From the NCBI GenBank assembly GCA_039185015.1, contig JBCDAU010000020.1, forward strand, positions 30,842-94,841: a DNA stretch of 64,000 nt, given 5' to 3'. Below, in pieces: positions 1-8,184 of this stretch; position 1 is the stretch's first letter, and each line of letters starts with the position of its first letter. The stretch is from JBCBSZ01 sp039185015. Lineage in GTDB: Bacteria; Actinomycetota; Acidimicrobiia; Acidimicrobiales; Poriferisodalaceae. Both the position numbers and the translations under genes were made by a program. The notes under the pieces were generated by a model. That model did no database searches. It was not told the origin of the DNA and was given only the letters and a program-made list of their open reading frames with translations.

Positions 1-816
1 ACCGCAGCGACGATCGACGCCCTGTCGGGCGGGCGGTTCGTGCTCGGGCTCGGCACCTCGGGACCGCAGGTCATCGAGGGATGGCACGGCGTCCCGTTCT
101 CGAAGCCGCTCGGGCGCACCCGCGACGTCATCGAGATCTGCCGGAAGGTGTGGAGCGGCGACCGGGTCACCCACGAGGGTCGGGCGGTGTCCCTGCCCCT
201 GCCCGAGGAGGACGGGACCGGGCTCGGGAAGCCGCTGAAGTTCATGGGTCGCCCGCTCCGACAGGACATCCCCATCGTGGTGGCGTCGATCGGCCCGAAG
301 AACGTCGAGCTGACCGCCGAGATCGCGAGCTGCTGGCAACCGATCCACTTCGTGCCCGACCGGTTCCGGCAGGTGTGGGGCGAGGCGCTCGATGCCGGCC
401 AGGCGAAGCGCGATGAGTCGCTCCCGCCGCTCGAGATCATGGCCGGTGGCCGGGTCGCTCTCGGTCAGGGCCCTGCGGTCGAGGCCGCTCGCGACGAGGC
501 CCGCGCCCACATCGCGTTCTACGTGGGCGGCATGGGCGCCAAGAGCAAGAACTTCTACAACGACCTCTTCAAGCGCTACGGCTGGGAGCAGGAAGCCGAG
601 GAGATCCAGGACAACTTCCTGTCCGGGAAGCGCAAGGAAGCGACTGCGGCCGTTCCCGACGAGTACCTCGACCTGTCCATGTTGGTCGGCGACGAGGGCC
701 GAGTGCGCGAGCGCCTCGAGGTCTACCAGGAGGTCGGCGTCACCCACCTCGACATCCAGCCGACCGGCGAGGATCCCCTCAGCACCATCGAGAAGATCAA
801 GGCCTGGGCCGAGTAG
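1..816 (+). CDS. LLM-class F420-dependent oxidoreductase, 5' truncated
   Basis: Flavin/F420 (luciferase-like, TIM-barrel) oxidoreductase. The reading frame is open from base 1 and the upstream codons encode the family's usual AATIDALSGGRFVLGLG strand, so the GTG at 40 is internal and the true start lies outside the window. Visible family features are the glycine-rich LGLGTSGPQ segment, the RTRDVIEICRKVW helix, the PIVVASIGPKNVELTAEI segment that precedes the cofactor-side loop, and a C-terminal GVTHLDIQP strand. The substrate cannot be told from sequence; relatives act on diverse alcohols, aldehydes or sulfonates. A TetR gene starts 20 bases downstream on the same strand and may control it. 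Confidence 0.88.
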   Translation, partial: TAATIDALSGGRFVLGLGTSGPQVIEGWHGVPFSKPLGRTRDVIEICRKVWSGDRVTHEGRAVSLPLPEEDGTGLGKPLKFMGRPLRQDIPIVVASIGPKNVELTAEIASCWQPIHFVPDRFRQVWGEALDAGQAKRDESLPPLEIMAGGRVALGQGPAVEAARDEARAHIAFYVGGMGAKSKNFYNDLFKRYGWEQEAEEIQDNFLSGKRKEATAAVPDEYLDLSMLVGDEGRVRERLEVYQEVGVTHLDIQPTGEDPLSTIEKIKAWAE

Positions 817-835
817 CCGGAACGACACTCCTCGG

Positions 836-1453
836 ATGTCGTCGGAGCCGACACCGAGCGGCGGACGCGCCGCGGCCACGCGCCGACGGGTCGCGGCCAC
901 GGCGCTCGAGCTGTTCCGGGCGCACGGCTACGACGCCGTGACCACCGAGGACATCGCGAGGGTCGCGGGCATCAACCCGCGGACCTTCTTCCGGCACTTC
1001 CCGACAAAGGCCGATGCGGTGTTCTTCGCGAGCGAGCAGAGCAGGACCGACCTCCTGCGCGCCCTCTACGCGCACGACCCGCAGGCTGCGATCGATGAGG
1101 CACTGATCGCCGTCATCGTCGCCCAAGCCCACGACCAGGTGCCCAGCGCCGACGACATCGCCCGCTACCACCTGGTCCACAGCACTCCGTCGCTGATCGC
1201 CGAGATGCGGAACCGCCAGCTCGGGTTCGAAGACGACCTCGCACGGTGGATCGCACAGCGATCGGACCGCCCCGTCGGCGACTTCGACGTCCGAGTCGTC
1301 GCCGCGGCGCTGGTGGCGGCGCGCCGGGTCGTCATGGAAGAGGGGGTCCGAGGTGAGATCGGCGACATCGAGCTGCTCTTGCGTCGGGCGCTGAGGATCA
1401 TCGACCTGCCCTTCAACCACGAGCCGCCGCCCGGAGCGCCCGCGCCGGCCTGA
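836..1453 (+). CDS. TetR family transcriptional regulator
   Basis: One-component repressor of about 205 residues. The N-terminal helix-turn-helix spans roughly residues 12-60, with the signature GINPRTFFRHFPTKADAVF. The C-terminal half is all-helical and is of the type found in MftR-like regulators. I start at the ATG at 836 rather than at the long open frame upstream, which is antisense-type noise over the preceding gene. It follows the LLM oxidoreductase by 20 bases on the same strand, so it may be co-transcribed. It is paralogous in architecture to the TetR at 3828-4415, and either could act on the shared palindromes of the two binding-protein genes between them. The ligand is unknown. Confidence 0.85.
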   Translation: MSSEPTPSGGRAAATRRRVAATALELFRAHGYDAVTTEDIARVAGINPRTFFRHFPTKADAVFFASEQSRTDLLRALYAHDPQAAIDEALIAVIVAQAHDQVPSADDIARYHLVHSTPSLIAEMRNRQLGFEDDLARWIAQRSDRPVGDFDVRVVAAALVAARRVVMEEGVRGEIGDIELLLRRALRIIDLPFNHEPPPGAPAPA

Positions 1454-1465
1454 GCGCCGTCGTCG

Positions 1466-2581
1466 CTAGGAGCCGACCTCGGCGAGGAAGGCGTCCCAGG
1501 CGTCGACCAGCTCGTCGTCGGCGATCGGGCGACCTCCGTCGAGGACGACGGCCTCGATGTCTTCGAGGACGACCCATGCGGCGAAGGCGTGGTTGGCGAT
1601 CCACATCTCGCTCACGAGCCCACTCGGCGTCTGGGCCACGTCGACGAGCGGGCTGTCGAACACCGACTCCTCGGCGGCGGCGTTCTCGGGGACACCGAAC
1701 ACGACATCGGCCTGCGCCTCGTCGGCGAGCTGCTCCTCGGAGAGCAGGATGAAGCCGAACGCCCCGTCGCTAGATTGGATCTCGGAGCGTGCGAAGCCCA
1801 GTTGATCGAGCAGCTCACCGGGAAGCGTCGTGGGCCCCCAGGCCCAGAACTGGCCACCTGCGGACTGCAAGATCGAGGCCTCGGCTCCGAGGACGCCGGC
1901 CGACTCGAGCTGAGCGCGCAAGCGGGTGATCCGCTCGTCGATGACGGCAACGACGCGCTCCGCATCGGCGGAGCGTCCGGTCGCTCCGGCGAAGGCGAGC
2001 ATCTGATCGCCCCACGGTGCCGAGAAGTCGGGGTAGGCGACCGGCGCGATCTGGAGGTGTTCGTCGCGCAGGGTCGTGTTCTGGGGGTGACCCATCCCGA
2101 GGAGGAGGTCGGGATCGCGATCGGCGAGCCACTCGAGGCTCGCACGCACGGTGGTCTCGACCCCCGCCGCCTCGATCAGGGGCCGCGACGACCCGTCGAC
2201 GAACAGGCTCGATGCCTCGGGCTCGACGCCGAGGACGAGCAACGAGACGGCCGCGACCTCGTCGAGCGCGACGACCCGCTGGTCGGTGACCGGGAGCGTC
2301 ACCTCGCCAGTGGCATCGACGAAGGTGAACGTCGCCGTCGTCTCACTCTCTGGTTCCGCCGCGGCGTCGTCCTCGGCTGCCTGGGTGGTCGGCGTCGGTC
2401 CGGTCGTCGGCAGCGCAGCGGTCTCGGCCGGCGACTCGGCCGCGGTCGAAGAACCGTCGTCGCTGCAGCCGGCGCCGGCGACCGAGACCACGGCGGCGAA
2501 GACGAGCCACCGGCGTGGGCGCGATCGCCAGGCGGGCGAGTTGTTCAGCACGCCGAACAACGTAATGCCAGTGACTGACAT
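1466..2581 (-). CDS. Iron-siderophore-type ABC substrate-binding lipoprotein (FecB/BtuF-like)
   Basis: Periplasmic-binding-protein type III lipoprotein. The basic N-terminus RSRPRRW is followed by a hydrophobic stretch and a lipobox ending VAGAGC, then a long Ser/Thr/Pro linker, so it is exported and lipid-anchored. The body has the FecB layout: TGEVTLP and RVVALDEVAAVSLLVLGVEP early, then DPDLLLGMGHPQN, and a C-terminal substrate lobe with QTPSGLVSEMWIANHAFAAWVVLEDI. The ligand is probably a ferric siderophore or a haem/corrinoid-like compound. No permease or ATPase gene is nearby. The first codons overlap an operator-like palindrome and lie between a -35 and -10 candidate, so the real start may be the GTG at about 2551 (residue 11), giving a leaderless transcript. 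It is paralogous to the next gene upstream. Confidence 0.82.
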   Translation of the reverse strand: MSVTGITLFGVLNNSPAWRSRPRRWLVFAAVVSVAGAGCSDDGSSTAAESPAETAALPTTGPTPTTQAAEDDAAAEPESETTATFTFVDATGEVTLPVTDQRVVALDEVAAVSLLVLGVEPEASSLFVDGSSRPLIEAAGVETTVRASLEWLADRDPDLLLGMGHPQNTTLRDEHLQIAPVAYPDFSAPWGDQMLAFAGATGRSADAERVVAVIDERITRLRAQLESAGVLGAEASILQSAGGQFWAWGPTTLPGELLDQLGFARSEIQSSDGAFGFILLSEEQLADEAQADVVFGVPENAAAEESVFDSPLVDVAQTPSGLVSEMWIANHAFAAWVVLEDIEAVVLDGGRPIADDELVDAWDAFLAEVGS

Positions 2582-2588
2582 TCCTCAA
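2559..2588 (-). promoter_or_regulatory. Candidate promoter with palindromic operator (binding-protein gene 1)
   Basis: Read on the minus strand: TTGAGG (2588-2583), an 18-base spacer, then TACGTT (2564-2559). The spacer holds the 15-base imperfect palindrome TGTCAGTCACTGGCA (2580-2566), with one mismatch in the arms. The same palindrome, perfect and longer, sits at the promoter of the paralogous gene at 2620-3750. Its place inside the spacer is typical of a repressor site. The -10 match is weak (3 of 6). Confidence 0.45.
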
Positions 2589-2619
2589 CGACGTGGTGGT
2601 CCGGTCGCTCCGGCCCCGA

Positions 2620-3750
2620 TCAGCCGACCAGCTCGAGGAACTCGGCCCATCGTCGGTCTGCGTCTCCCGTGACGCCGAGGCCGTCCGGACCGCCGCCGGA
2701 GGCGATCGCTCGGAGGTCCTGCAGGATCCAGTGGACCGCGAACGGATGGCCGGCGAACCACAGGTCGCCGTCGGCGACGCCCCAGCGACCGTCCTGGACG
2801 GCGGGCAGCCCCTGGAAGGTCGGGAGCTCCTGCAGCGCATCGGAGTCGTAGAAGACGCCGCCCATCACGACGACGAAGTCGGCATCGTGGTCGCCGAGCA
2901 CCTCGGCGGAGAAGTCCATCAGGCCGGGGGCACCGGGCATCGCCTCTGCTCCGGACTGCGCCGCGGGGCGCTCGATGCCCGCTTCGGCGATCAGCGACGA
3001 CGCGGCGACATCGTCGGACAACGAACCGAGGATCCCGAAGGTCTGGATCAGGATCGAGACCGAGAAGGGCGAGGTGGCCGCCTCCTCCGCGAGGAGCGCC
3101 AGCTCGCCCTCGAGCGCCTCGACCACCTGCGCCGCCTCCTCGCTGCGATCGAAGATCGCGCCCGTGTCGAGGACGGCATCTCGCCACGACGAACCGAAGG
3201 GCAGGACGATCGTGGGCGCGATGTCGCTGAGCGGGTCGATGATCGCGTCGAAGCCGTCCCCGGCGGTGAGGACGATCAGGTCGGGCTCCTCGGCGGCGAT
3301 CGACTCGTAGTTGAAGCTGAAACCGTCACCGGCTTCGAAGAGCTCGATGCCCCGCTCGGCGAGCAGGCCCTGGAGGATGACGGCGCCGTTCGGGTCGGCG
3401 TACCTCGACGGCTCGACGCCCACCGAGACCATGTTGAGCGCCGTGATCGCGTCGAGGGTGAGGACCGTCTCGACGCCGCCAGGGATCTCGACCTCCCCGA
3501 ACGAGGTGGCGACCACCCGGTCGCCGAGGTCGGCAGGCTCGACATCGCCGCCCACGGTCGTGTCGCTCGACTCGGCCTCGCCTCCGCCGACGGAGGTGCT
3601 CGTGGTGGCGTCCGTCGACGCCTCGGTCACCTCGGCGTCTGCGTCGTCACCGTCGCCGCAGGCTCCGGCGAGCAGCACGACGCCGAGCGCCAGTGCGGCG
3701 ACTCGTCGACGTCGACCACGTGCGGGGATGTCAGTGTCAGTCACTGACAC
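2620..3750 (-). CDS. Iron-siderophore-type ABC substrate-binding lipoprotein, second copy
   Basis: Second FecB/BtuF-like lipoprotein, about 376 residues. The N-terminus has RGRRRRV, a hydrophobic core and a lipobox ending LLAGAC, then an acidic Ser/Thr linker. Family segments include EVEIPGGVETVLTLDAITALNMVSVGVEP, which gives the usual beta-strand plus helix at the start of lobe 1, AAEEPDLIVLTAGDG, and C-terminal WFAGHPFAVHWILQDL. It shares overall order and N-terminal context with the gene at 1466-2581, so the pair looks like an ancient duplication. The GTG at 3750 lies inside a perfect palindrome directly after a -10 candidate. The third codon (GTG at 3744) sits at the expected +1, so a leaderless start there is plausible. 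No transporter permease is visible. Confidence 0.82.
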   Translation of the reverse strand: MSVTDTDIPARGRRRRVAALALGVVLLAGACGDGDDADAEVTEASTDATTSTSVGGGEAESSDTTVGGDVEPADLGDRVVATSFGEVEIPGGVETVLTLDAITALNMVSVGVEPSRYADPNGAVILQGLLAERGIELFEAGDGFSFNYESIAAEEPDLIVLTAGDGFDAIIDPLSDIAPTIVLPFGSSWRDAVLDTGAIFDRSEEAAQVVEALEGELALLAEEAATSPFSVSILIQTFGILGSLSDDVAASSLIAEAGIERPAAQSGAEAMPGAPGLMDFSAEVLGDHDADFVVVMGGVFYDSDALQELPTFQGLPAVQDGRWGVADGDLWFAGHPFAVHWILQDLRAIASGGGPDGLGVTGDADRRWAEFLELVG

Positions 3751-3779
3751 AGTGAAGGTCGCGCCGCCGAGGCTGTCAA
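3734..3779 (-). promoter_or_regulatory. Candidate promoter with perfect 17-base palindrome (binding-protein gene 2)
   Basis: Read on the minus strand: consensus -35 TTGACA (3779-3774), a 17-base spacer, -10 TTCACT (3756-3751), then the palindrome GTGTCAGTGACTGACAC (3750-3734) with 8-base arms around one central base. The palindrome covers the predicted transcription start and the first codons of the lipoprotein gene, a classic repressor position. It is almost identical to the site at 2566-2580. The obvious candidates to bind it are the two flanking TetR proteins, but neither TetR promoter carries a copy. Confidence 0.55.
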
Positions 3780-3827
3780 GGGCGCTTCACAACTTCGCTG
3801 GTGGGTCGCCCGCCGGAAGACGCCCCG

Positions 3828-4415
3828 TCACAGCTGGTCGAGCCGGACCTCCAGCACCGCGAGGGCTCTGGCGGCGAGGTCGACGATCGACTCGGTACCG
3901 TCGGAGGCGTCCCACGCGGCGAGCGTCACCCGTCGAGACGCGACGAGCACCGCGGCGACCATCGCCACCTCGTAGTCGGCCGGGTCACGCCCGGTTCGTT
4001 CGGCGAGCCAGTCGGTGAAGGTCGCCTCGATCACGCTCTCGAGGGCGCGGACGCCGTCAGCCAGCGACGGAGCCGCGTTGATGATGCGGCGCCGCAGCAG
4101 ATCGTCCGGCGTCGGCGGGAACCGCTCGTCCTCGGCGGCGATGGTCGCGAGCACGGCCTCGAGCGGGCTGAGCTCGGGCGGCTGGTGACGCAACGTCTCG
4201 ACGAAGAACGACACGCGGTCGTGCGGACTGCCCATCAGCGAGTCGAGCTTGGAGCCGAAGTGCCGGAAGAAGGTCCGCTCGCTGACCCCCGCTGCGGCGG
4301 CGATCTGCGTGACGCTCACCTCGTCGTAGCCGTGCTCGGCGAACAGATCGAGCGCGGCGCGCTCCAGGCGCGCTCTGGTCGCCGTCGGCTCCGATCCGTT
4401 GGGCTGCCCGGCCAT
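3828..4415 (-). CDS. TetR family transcriptional regulator
   Basis: TetR-type repressor of about 195 residues. The helix-turn-helix reads VTQIAAAAGVSERTFFRHFGSK. The C-terminal domain includes PSLADGVRALESVIEATFTDWLAERTG and ends with an ALAVLEVRLDQL helix, similar to MftR-type regulators and to the TetR at 836-1453. I chose the ATG at 4415 (MAGQPNGSEP) over the GTG at 4433 because the extra residues are not family-like. It lies just upstream of, and in the same direction as, the second siderophore-binding lipoprotein (77-base gap), whose promoter holds the palindrome, so it is a good candidate controller. The ligand is unknown. Confidence 0.85.
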   Translation of the reverse strand: MAGQPNGSEPTATRARLERAALDLFAEHGYDEVSVTQIAAAAGVSERTFFRHFGSKLDSLMGSPHDRVSFFVETLRHQPPELSPLEAVLATIAAEDERFPPTPDDLLRRRIINAAPSLADGVRALESVIEATFTDWLAERTGRDPADYEVAMVAAVLVASRRVTLAAWDASDGTESIVDLAARALAVLEVRLDQL

Positions 4416-4481
4416 CGGCCAGAGCGTAACCACGCGACTCGCCCCGGCTGCGGGAGCCGGTCGGCTGCGGAGCCCGTCAGA

Positions 4482-6917
4482 TCAGCCGATGGCCACTCGC
4501 AGCCGGGCGTGCTCGGCTGCGGCCGAGCTGGCGAGCACGAGGTCGTAGTCGCCGGGGTCGACGACCCACTCCCCCGCGCCGCCGTCCCAACGACGGAAGG
4601 CCGCGGCGTCGAAGATCAGCCGGGCGGTCGCCGCAGCCCCTGGCTCCACGACCAGCTTCGACCAGGCCCGCAGCTCCATCGGGGCGCGCTCGACGGGTGG
4701 GTCGATCGGGGCGACGTACCCCTGCACCACCACGGTCGCCGACCGATCGCCGATGACGGTGACCGGGAGCTCGACCTCGACCGAGCCGTCGACGGGCATC
4801 GTGTCGGCCGACGCGGTCGCGTCGCCCCACGTCGCCCGGCCGTAGCTGAGCCCATGACCGAACCAGAACAGCGGCTCGACCTCGTTGGCCTGGTGACCCC
4901 GGTAGCCGAACCGCCAACCCTCTCGGTATCGCTGGACGCCCTCGACCGGGGCGTACCACTCCATCGCCGGGGCGTCGCCGAGCAGGAACGGGTAGGTGAC
5001 GGGGAGGCGACCGCCTGGATCGGCCTCGCCGAGCAGGATGTCGACCAACGCCTCCGCTTGCTCCATGCCGGCGAAGAACGGCGTCAGGACGGCAGGAACG
5101 TCGCTCGCCCACGGCATGGCGACCGGCGAGCCGGCGTTGACGATGACGACCGTGCGCGGGTTGGCGGCGACGACCCGTTCGACGAGCTCGTCCTGGCCTC
5201 CGGGGAGGTCGATCGAGGTGCGGTCCGACCCCTCGGTCTCCCACTCCTCCGTGGTGCCGACCATGACGATGGCGACGTCGGCGTCCGCCGCGGCGGTCAC
5301 CGCACGATCGAGCAGGTTCGCCGGCGTCGGCGGCCGGACCCCGATCCGGAGCGCACCGAAGCCGTCGCCGCCGGACCACGTCGCCCGGATCTCGGTCGGC
5401 TCGCCGGCGCTCAGCTCGATCGTCTCGACGACCTCGACGCTCCCGTAGCCGAAGTACTCCTCGCCCCGCGGGAGCTCGCCTCGGGGATCGTCCACGATGA
5501 CCCGCCCACCGACCTCCACCCGGCTCGGTCCGGTCGTGACGACGCCGATCTCGTGGAGGCCGTCGACCTCGGCGACGTAGGTCCCCGAGGCTCGCAGCGA
5601 GAACGAGTTGGGGTCGACGTCCGGCGGCGTCGACCCGAAGAACGTGATGGCCGAAGCATCCACCCGGCCGGTGGCCACGACCTCTCCGTCGGGGTCCTGG
5701 CCGTTCACGTACTCGAGCCGGAGCCCGCCATCGCCGAGCTGGCCGCTGTGCACCAGTGGCGTGAGCTTGTCGATGCGCACGCCCGGTTCGAACACGACCT
5801 CGGCGTCGCCGAGGCGCTCGGTCACCGCATCGAGCAGGGTGCGGCGGGTGAGCGGCGTGAGACTCGCGCTGCCGCCACCCATCGACCGGTCCATGCGGGC
5901 GTTCGGGCCGATCACCGCCACCTTCGACAGCTGACCGGCGACGAGGGGCAGCAGGTCGCCCTCGTTGCGGAGCAGCACGGTGCCCGCGATCGCTGCATGG
6001 CGACAGAGCCGACGCTCCGCCGGGTCGCGGACGGTCTCCTCCTCGCCGTCCGACGAGCGATCCCAGGCGTGCGTCCGCTCCATGAGCACCAGGAGATCGC
6101 GGGCGATCCGGTCCACGTCGGCCTCGGTGACCTCGCCCCGCTCGACGGCGGCCTCCAGCTTCGGGCCGTAGACGCGGGTCGGTCCGGGCATCTCGAGGTT
6201 GAGGCCCGCCGTCGCGGCGCCGACGGTGTCGTGCACGCCGAACCAGTCCGAGACGACGAAGCCGTCGAAGCCCCACTCCTCACGGAGGATGCCGGTCAGC
6301 AGGGCGCGATTCTCGGCGCAGTGCTCGCCGTCGAGCTTGTTGTAGGCGCTCATCACGCCCCACGCCCCGGCGTCCCGCACGACGGCCTCGAAGGGGCGGA
6401 GGTGGTGCTCGCGCAACGTCCGCTCGTCGAGCTCGGCATCGACCGTGAAGCGGTCGATCTCGGTGTCGTTGGCGACGAAGTGCTTCACGGTGACGGCCAC
6501 GTCGCGCGACTGCACGCCGCGGACGAACCCCACGGCCAGGCGTGCGGTCAGCTCGGCATCCTCGGAGTAGCACTCGAAGGTCCGCCCGCCGATCGGGGTG
6601 CGGTGGAGGTTGACCGTGGGGCCGAGCAGCACGTGGGCGCTCTTGCGGATCGCCTCCTCGCCGAGGAGCCGGCCCAGGCGCTCGACGAGCTCAGGGTCCC
6701 AGCTGGCCCCGAGCGCGATGCCGGACGGCACGACCACGCCGGGGGTCCGGCTCGCGCCGTGACCCTCGCCGCGGACGCCGATCGGTCCGTCGGAGACCTT
6801 GATCTCGGGGACACCGACCCGATCGATCGGGTGCGTCCGCCACGTGCTGGCCCCACCGACGAGCCGGCACTTCTCCTCGAGGGTGAGCTGGCCGAGGAGC
6901 TCGTCGACGCGGCTCAA
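4482..6917 (-). CDS. Glycoside hydrolase family 3 beta-glucosidase with PA14 domain
   Basis: Retaining exo-beta-glycosidase of about 811 residues. The N-terminal GH3 barrel starts SRVDELLGQLTLEEK and carries the catalytic nucleophile Asp at about residue 224 in GFVVSDWFGVHDT; GVMSAYNKLDG is also typical. The C-terminal alpha/beta sandwich (VAVIGPNARMDRSMGGGSA) is interrupted by a PA14-like insert at roughly residues 390-530 (VDPNSFSLRASGTYVAEVDG), as in BglX/barley-type enzymes that bind oligosaccharides. An Fn3-like tail ends the protein. No signal peptide is seen, so it probably works in the cytoplasm on imported glycosides. I start at the TTG at 6917, which overlaps the TGA of the upstream thioesterase gene and removes 77 residues of shadow sequence. 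It is the last gene of an acyl-CoA operon, an odd partner. Confidence 0.88.
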   Translation of the reverse strand: MSRVDELLGQLTLEEKCRLVGGASTWRTHPIDRVGVPEIKVSDGPIGVRGEGHGASRTPGVVVPSGIALGASWDPELVERLGRLLGEEAIRKSAHVLLGPTVNLHRTPIGGRTFECYSEDAELTARLAVGFVRGVQSRDVAVTVKHFVANDTEIDRFTVDAELDERTLREHHLRPFEAVVRDAGAWGVMSAYNKLDGEHCAENRALLTGILREEWGFDGFVVSDWFGVHDTVGAATAGLNLEMPGPTRVYGPKLEAAVERGEVTEADVDRIARDLLVLMERTHAWDRSSDGEEETVRDPAERRLCRHAAIAGTVLLRNEGDLLPLVAGQLSKVAVIGPNARMDRSMGGGSASLTPLTRRTLLDAVTERLGDAEVVFEPGVRIDKLTPLVHSGQLGDGGLRLEYVNGQDPDGEVVATGRVDASAITFFGSTPPDVDPNSFSLRASGTYVAEVDGLHEIGVVTTGPSRVEVGGRVIVDDPRGELPRGEEYFGYGSVEVVETIELSAGEPTEIRATWSGGDGFGALRIGVRPPTPANLLDRAVTAAADADVAIVMVGTTEEWETEGSDRTSIDLPGGQDELVERVVAANPRTVVIVNAGSPVAMPWASDVPAVLTPFFAGMEQAEALVDILLGEADPGGRLPVTYPFLLGDAPAMEWYAPVEGVQRYREGWRFGYRGHQANEVEPLFWFGHGLSYGRATWGDATASADTMPVDGSVEVELPVTVIGDRSATVVVQGYVAPIDPPVERAPMELRAWSKLVVEPGAAATARLIFDAAAFRRWDGGAGEWVVDPGDYDLVLASSAAAEHARLRVAIG

Positions 6918-7276
6918 CCGAAGCGCTCCGTGTCCACGACCATGCGGGCGTGGGTGCCGGTCGACAGGACGCGGTCGCCCGCGGTCACCGTGGTCTCGAA
7001 GGTGAGACGCCTGCGATCGATGATCACCAGCCGGGCGTCCACCTCGATCTCCTCCCCCGACATGGCCGCCGCGGCGTGGCTCACGCACACGTGGACACCC
7101 ACGGTCGTCTGCGTCTCGCCCAGCTCCCGCTGCACCGCAGCGAGGCACGTGCCCTCGATCAGCATGATCATCGACGGCGTCGACAACACCTTGACGGGGA
7201 GATGGGGCGGGGCCATGTCGTCCTCGACCGTGTAGGTCGCGGACGCGGCGAGGCCGACTCGAAGCGGCTGTGTCAT
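6914..7276 (-). CDS. FlK-like acyl-CoA thioesterase (hotdog fold)
   Basis: Small hotdog-fold protein of 120 residues. The pattern LSTPSMIMLIEGTCLAAVQ, then GVHVCVSHAAAAMSGEEIEVDARL, then RRLTFETTVTAGDRVLSTGTHARMVVD follows the fluoroacetyl-CoA thioesterase-like family, in which the Thr/Glu/His positions surround the thioester. Here the central helix Glu (IEGT) and the strand His (VSHAA) are present. It likely hydrolyses a small acyl-CoA made or used by the neighbouring ligase and hydratases. The start is the ATG at 7276, 38 bases after the enoyl-CoA hydratase stop; its own stop overlaps the start of the glycosidase. The exact acyl group cannot be inferred. Confidence 0.8.
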   Translation of the reverse strand: MTQPLRVGLAASATYTVEDDMAPPHLPVKVLSTPSMIMLIEGTCLAAVQRELGETQTTVGVHVCVSHAAAAMSGEEIEVDARLVIIDRRRLTFETTVTAGDRVLSTGTHARMVVDTERFG

Positions 7277-7314
7277 GGCGGGCGAGGTTAGAGGGCCCGA
7301 GAGCCCCCGCCGCT

Positions 7315-8184
7315 CTACGAAGCGGGAGGCGACTCCGGCTTCGGGTGTTTGGGCTGGAACGTCGCCCTCGGGTTCATGCCCGCCGGATCGACCGGGAGGC
7401 CGTGCACCTGCTGGTTGTGGGAGTGACCGAGCTGCTGCAGCGACATCGCCGACTGCAGCGCCGACCAGAAGCCCATCGCGTCCTGCGCCTGGTTGACCGA
7501 CTGCTTGGCGAGCGTCAGCCCCATGGACGGCTTCGACGCGACCTTGCCGGCCATCTCGCCGACGGCGTCGGTCAAGTCGTCGCGGGGCACGACCTGGTTC
7601 ACCATGCCGAGCGCACGAGCCTCCTCGGCGGTGAGCGAGTCGCCGGTGAACAGCAGCTCCTTGGCCTTGCGCACACCGAGCTCCCACGGATGGGCGAAGT
7701 ACTCGACGCCGTTGACGCCGAACGCGACGGTCGGGTCGGAGAAGACGGCGTCGTCGGCGGCGACGACGAGGTCGCACACCCAGACGAGCATCATCCCGCC
7801 GGCGATGACCTTCCCCTGGACCTCGGCGATCGTCGGCTTCGGGAGGTTCCGCCATCGCCAGCACATCTGCAGGTAGAGCTCCTGCTCGAAGTGCAGATGG
7901 CCCTCGGCTCCGGCCTGGCGGTAGCCGCCCCACGTCGACACCCGGTCGTAGGCGCTCATCTTCGACCGGTCTCGCATGTCGTGACCGCTGGAGAAGTGCG
8001 GGCCGTCGGCGGCCAGCACGATCACCCGGACGTCGTTGTCGTGGCACGCCCGGTCGAACGCTTCGTTGAGCTCGTAGGTCATGCGCTTATCCTGCGCGTT
8101 CCGAGCCTCCTCCCGGGCCATCACCACCCGGGCGACGCCCTCGCTCGGCGTCTCGTAGCGGACCGTCTCCCACTCCTCGCTCAT
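7315..8184 (-). CDS. Enoyl-CoA hydratase/isomerase family protein
   Basis: Crotonase-fold enzyme of 289 residues. It has the CoA-binding AREEARNAQDKRM segment and FSSGHDMRD, which corresponds to the first oxyanion-hole loop. The second oxyanion loop follows, with VQGKVIAGGMMLVWVCDLVVAADDAVFSDP. The Glu pair expected of a true hydratase is not obvious at GVNGVEYFAHPWELG, so isomerase, thioesterase or hydrolase chemistry is possible. The C-terminus has SLQQLGHSHNQ, common in actinobacterial paralogues. The ATG at 8184 overlaps the upstream hydratase stop by four bases, so the two crotonases are translationally coupled and may act on successive intermediates or form a heteromer. Confidence 0.85.
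   Translation of the reverse strand: MSEEWETVRYETPSEGVARVVMAREEARNAQDKRMTYELNEAFDRACHDNDVRVIVLAADGPHFSSGHDMRDRSKMSAYDRVSTWGGYRQAGAEGHLHFEQELYLQMCWRWRNLPKPTIAEVQGKVIAGGMMLVWVCDLVVAADDAVFSDPTVAFGVNGVEYFAHPWELGVRKAKELLFTGDSLTAEEARALGMVNQVVPRDDLTDAVGEMAGKVASKPSMGLTLAKQSVNQAQDAMGFWSALQSAMSLQQLGHSHNQQVHGLPVDPAGMNPRATFQPKHPKPESPPAS

Noticed and set aside
3801..7235. Plus-strand open frame of 1144 codons
   Set aside because: It is antisense to the TetR, GH3 and thioesterase genes; composition is Arg/His/Pro-rich shadow typical of GC-rich DNA and matches no family.
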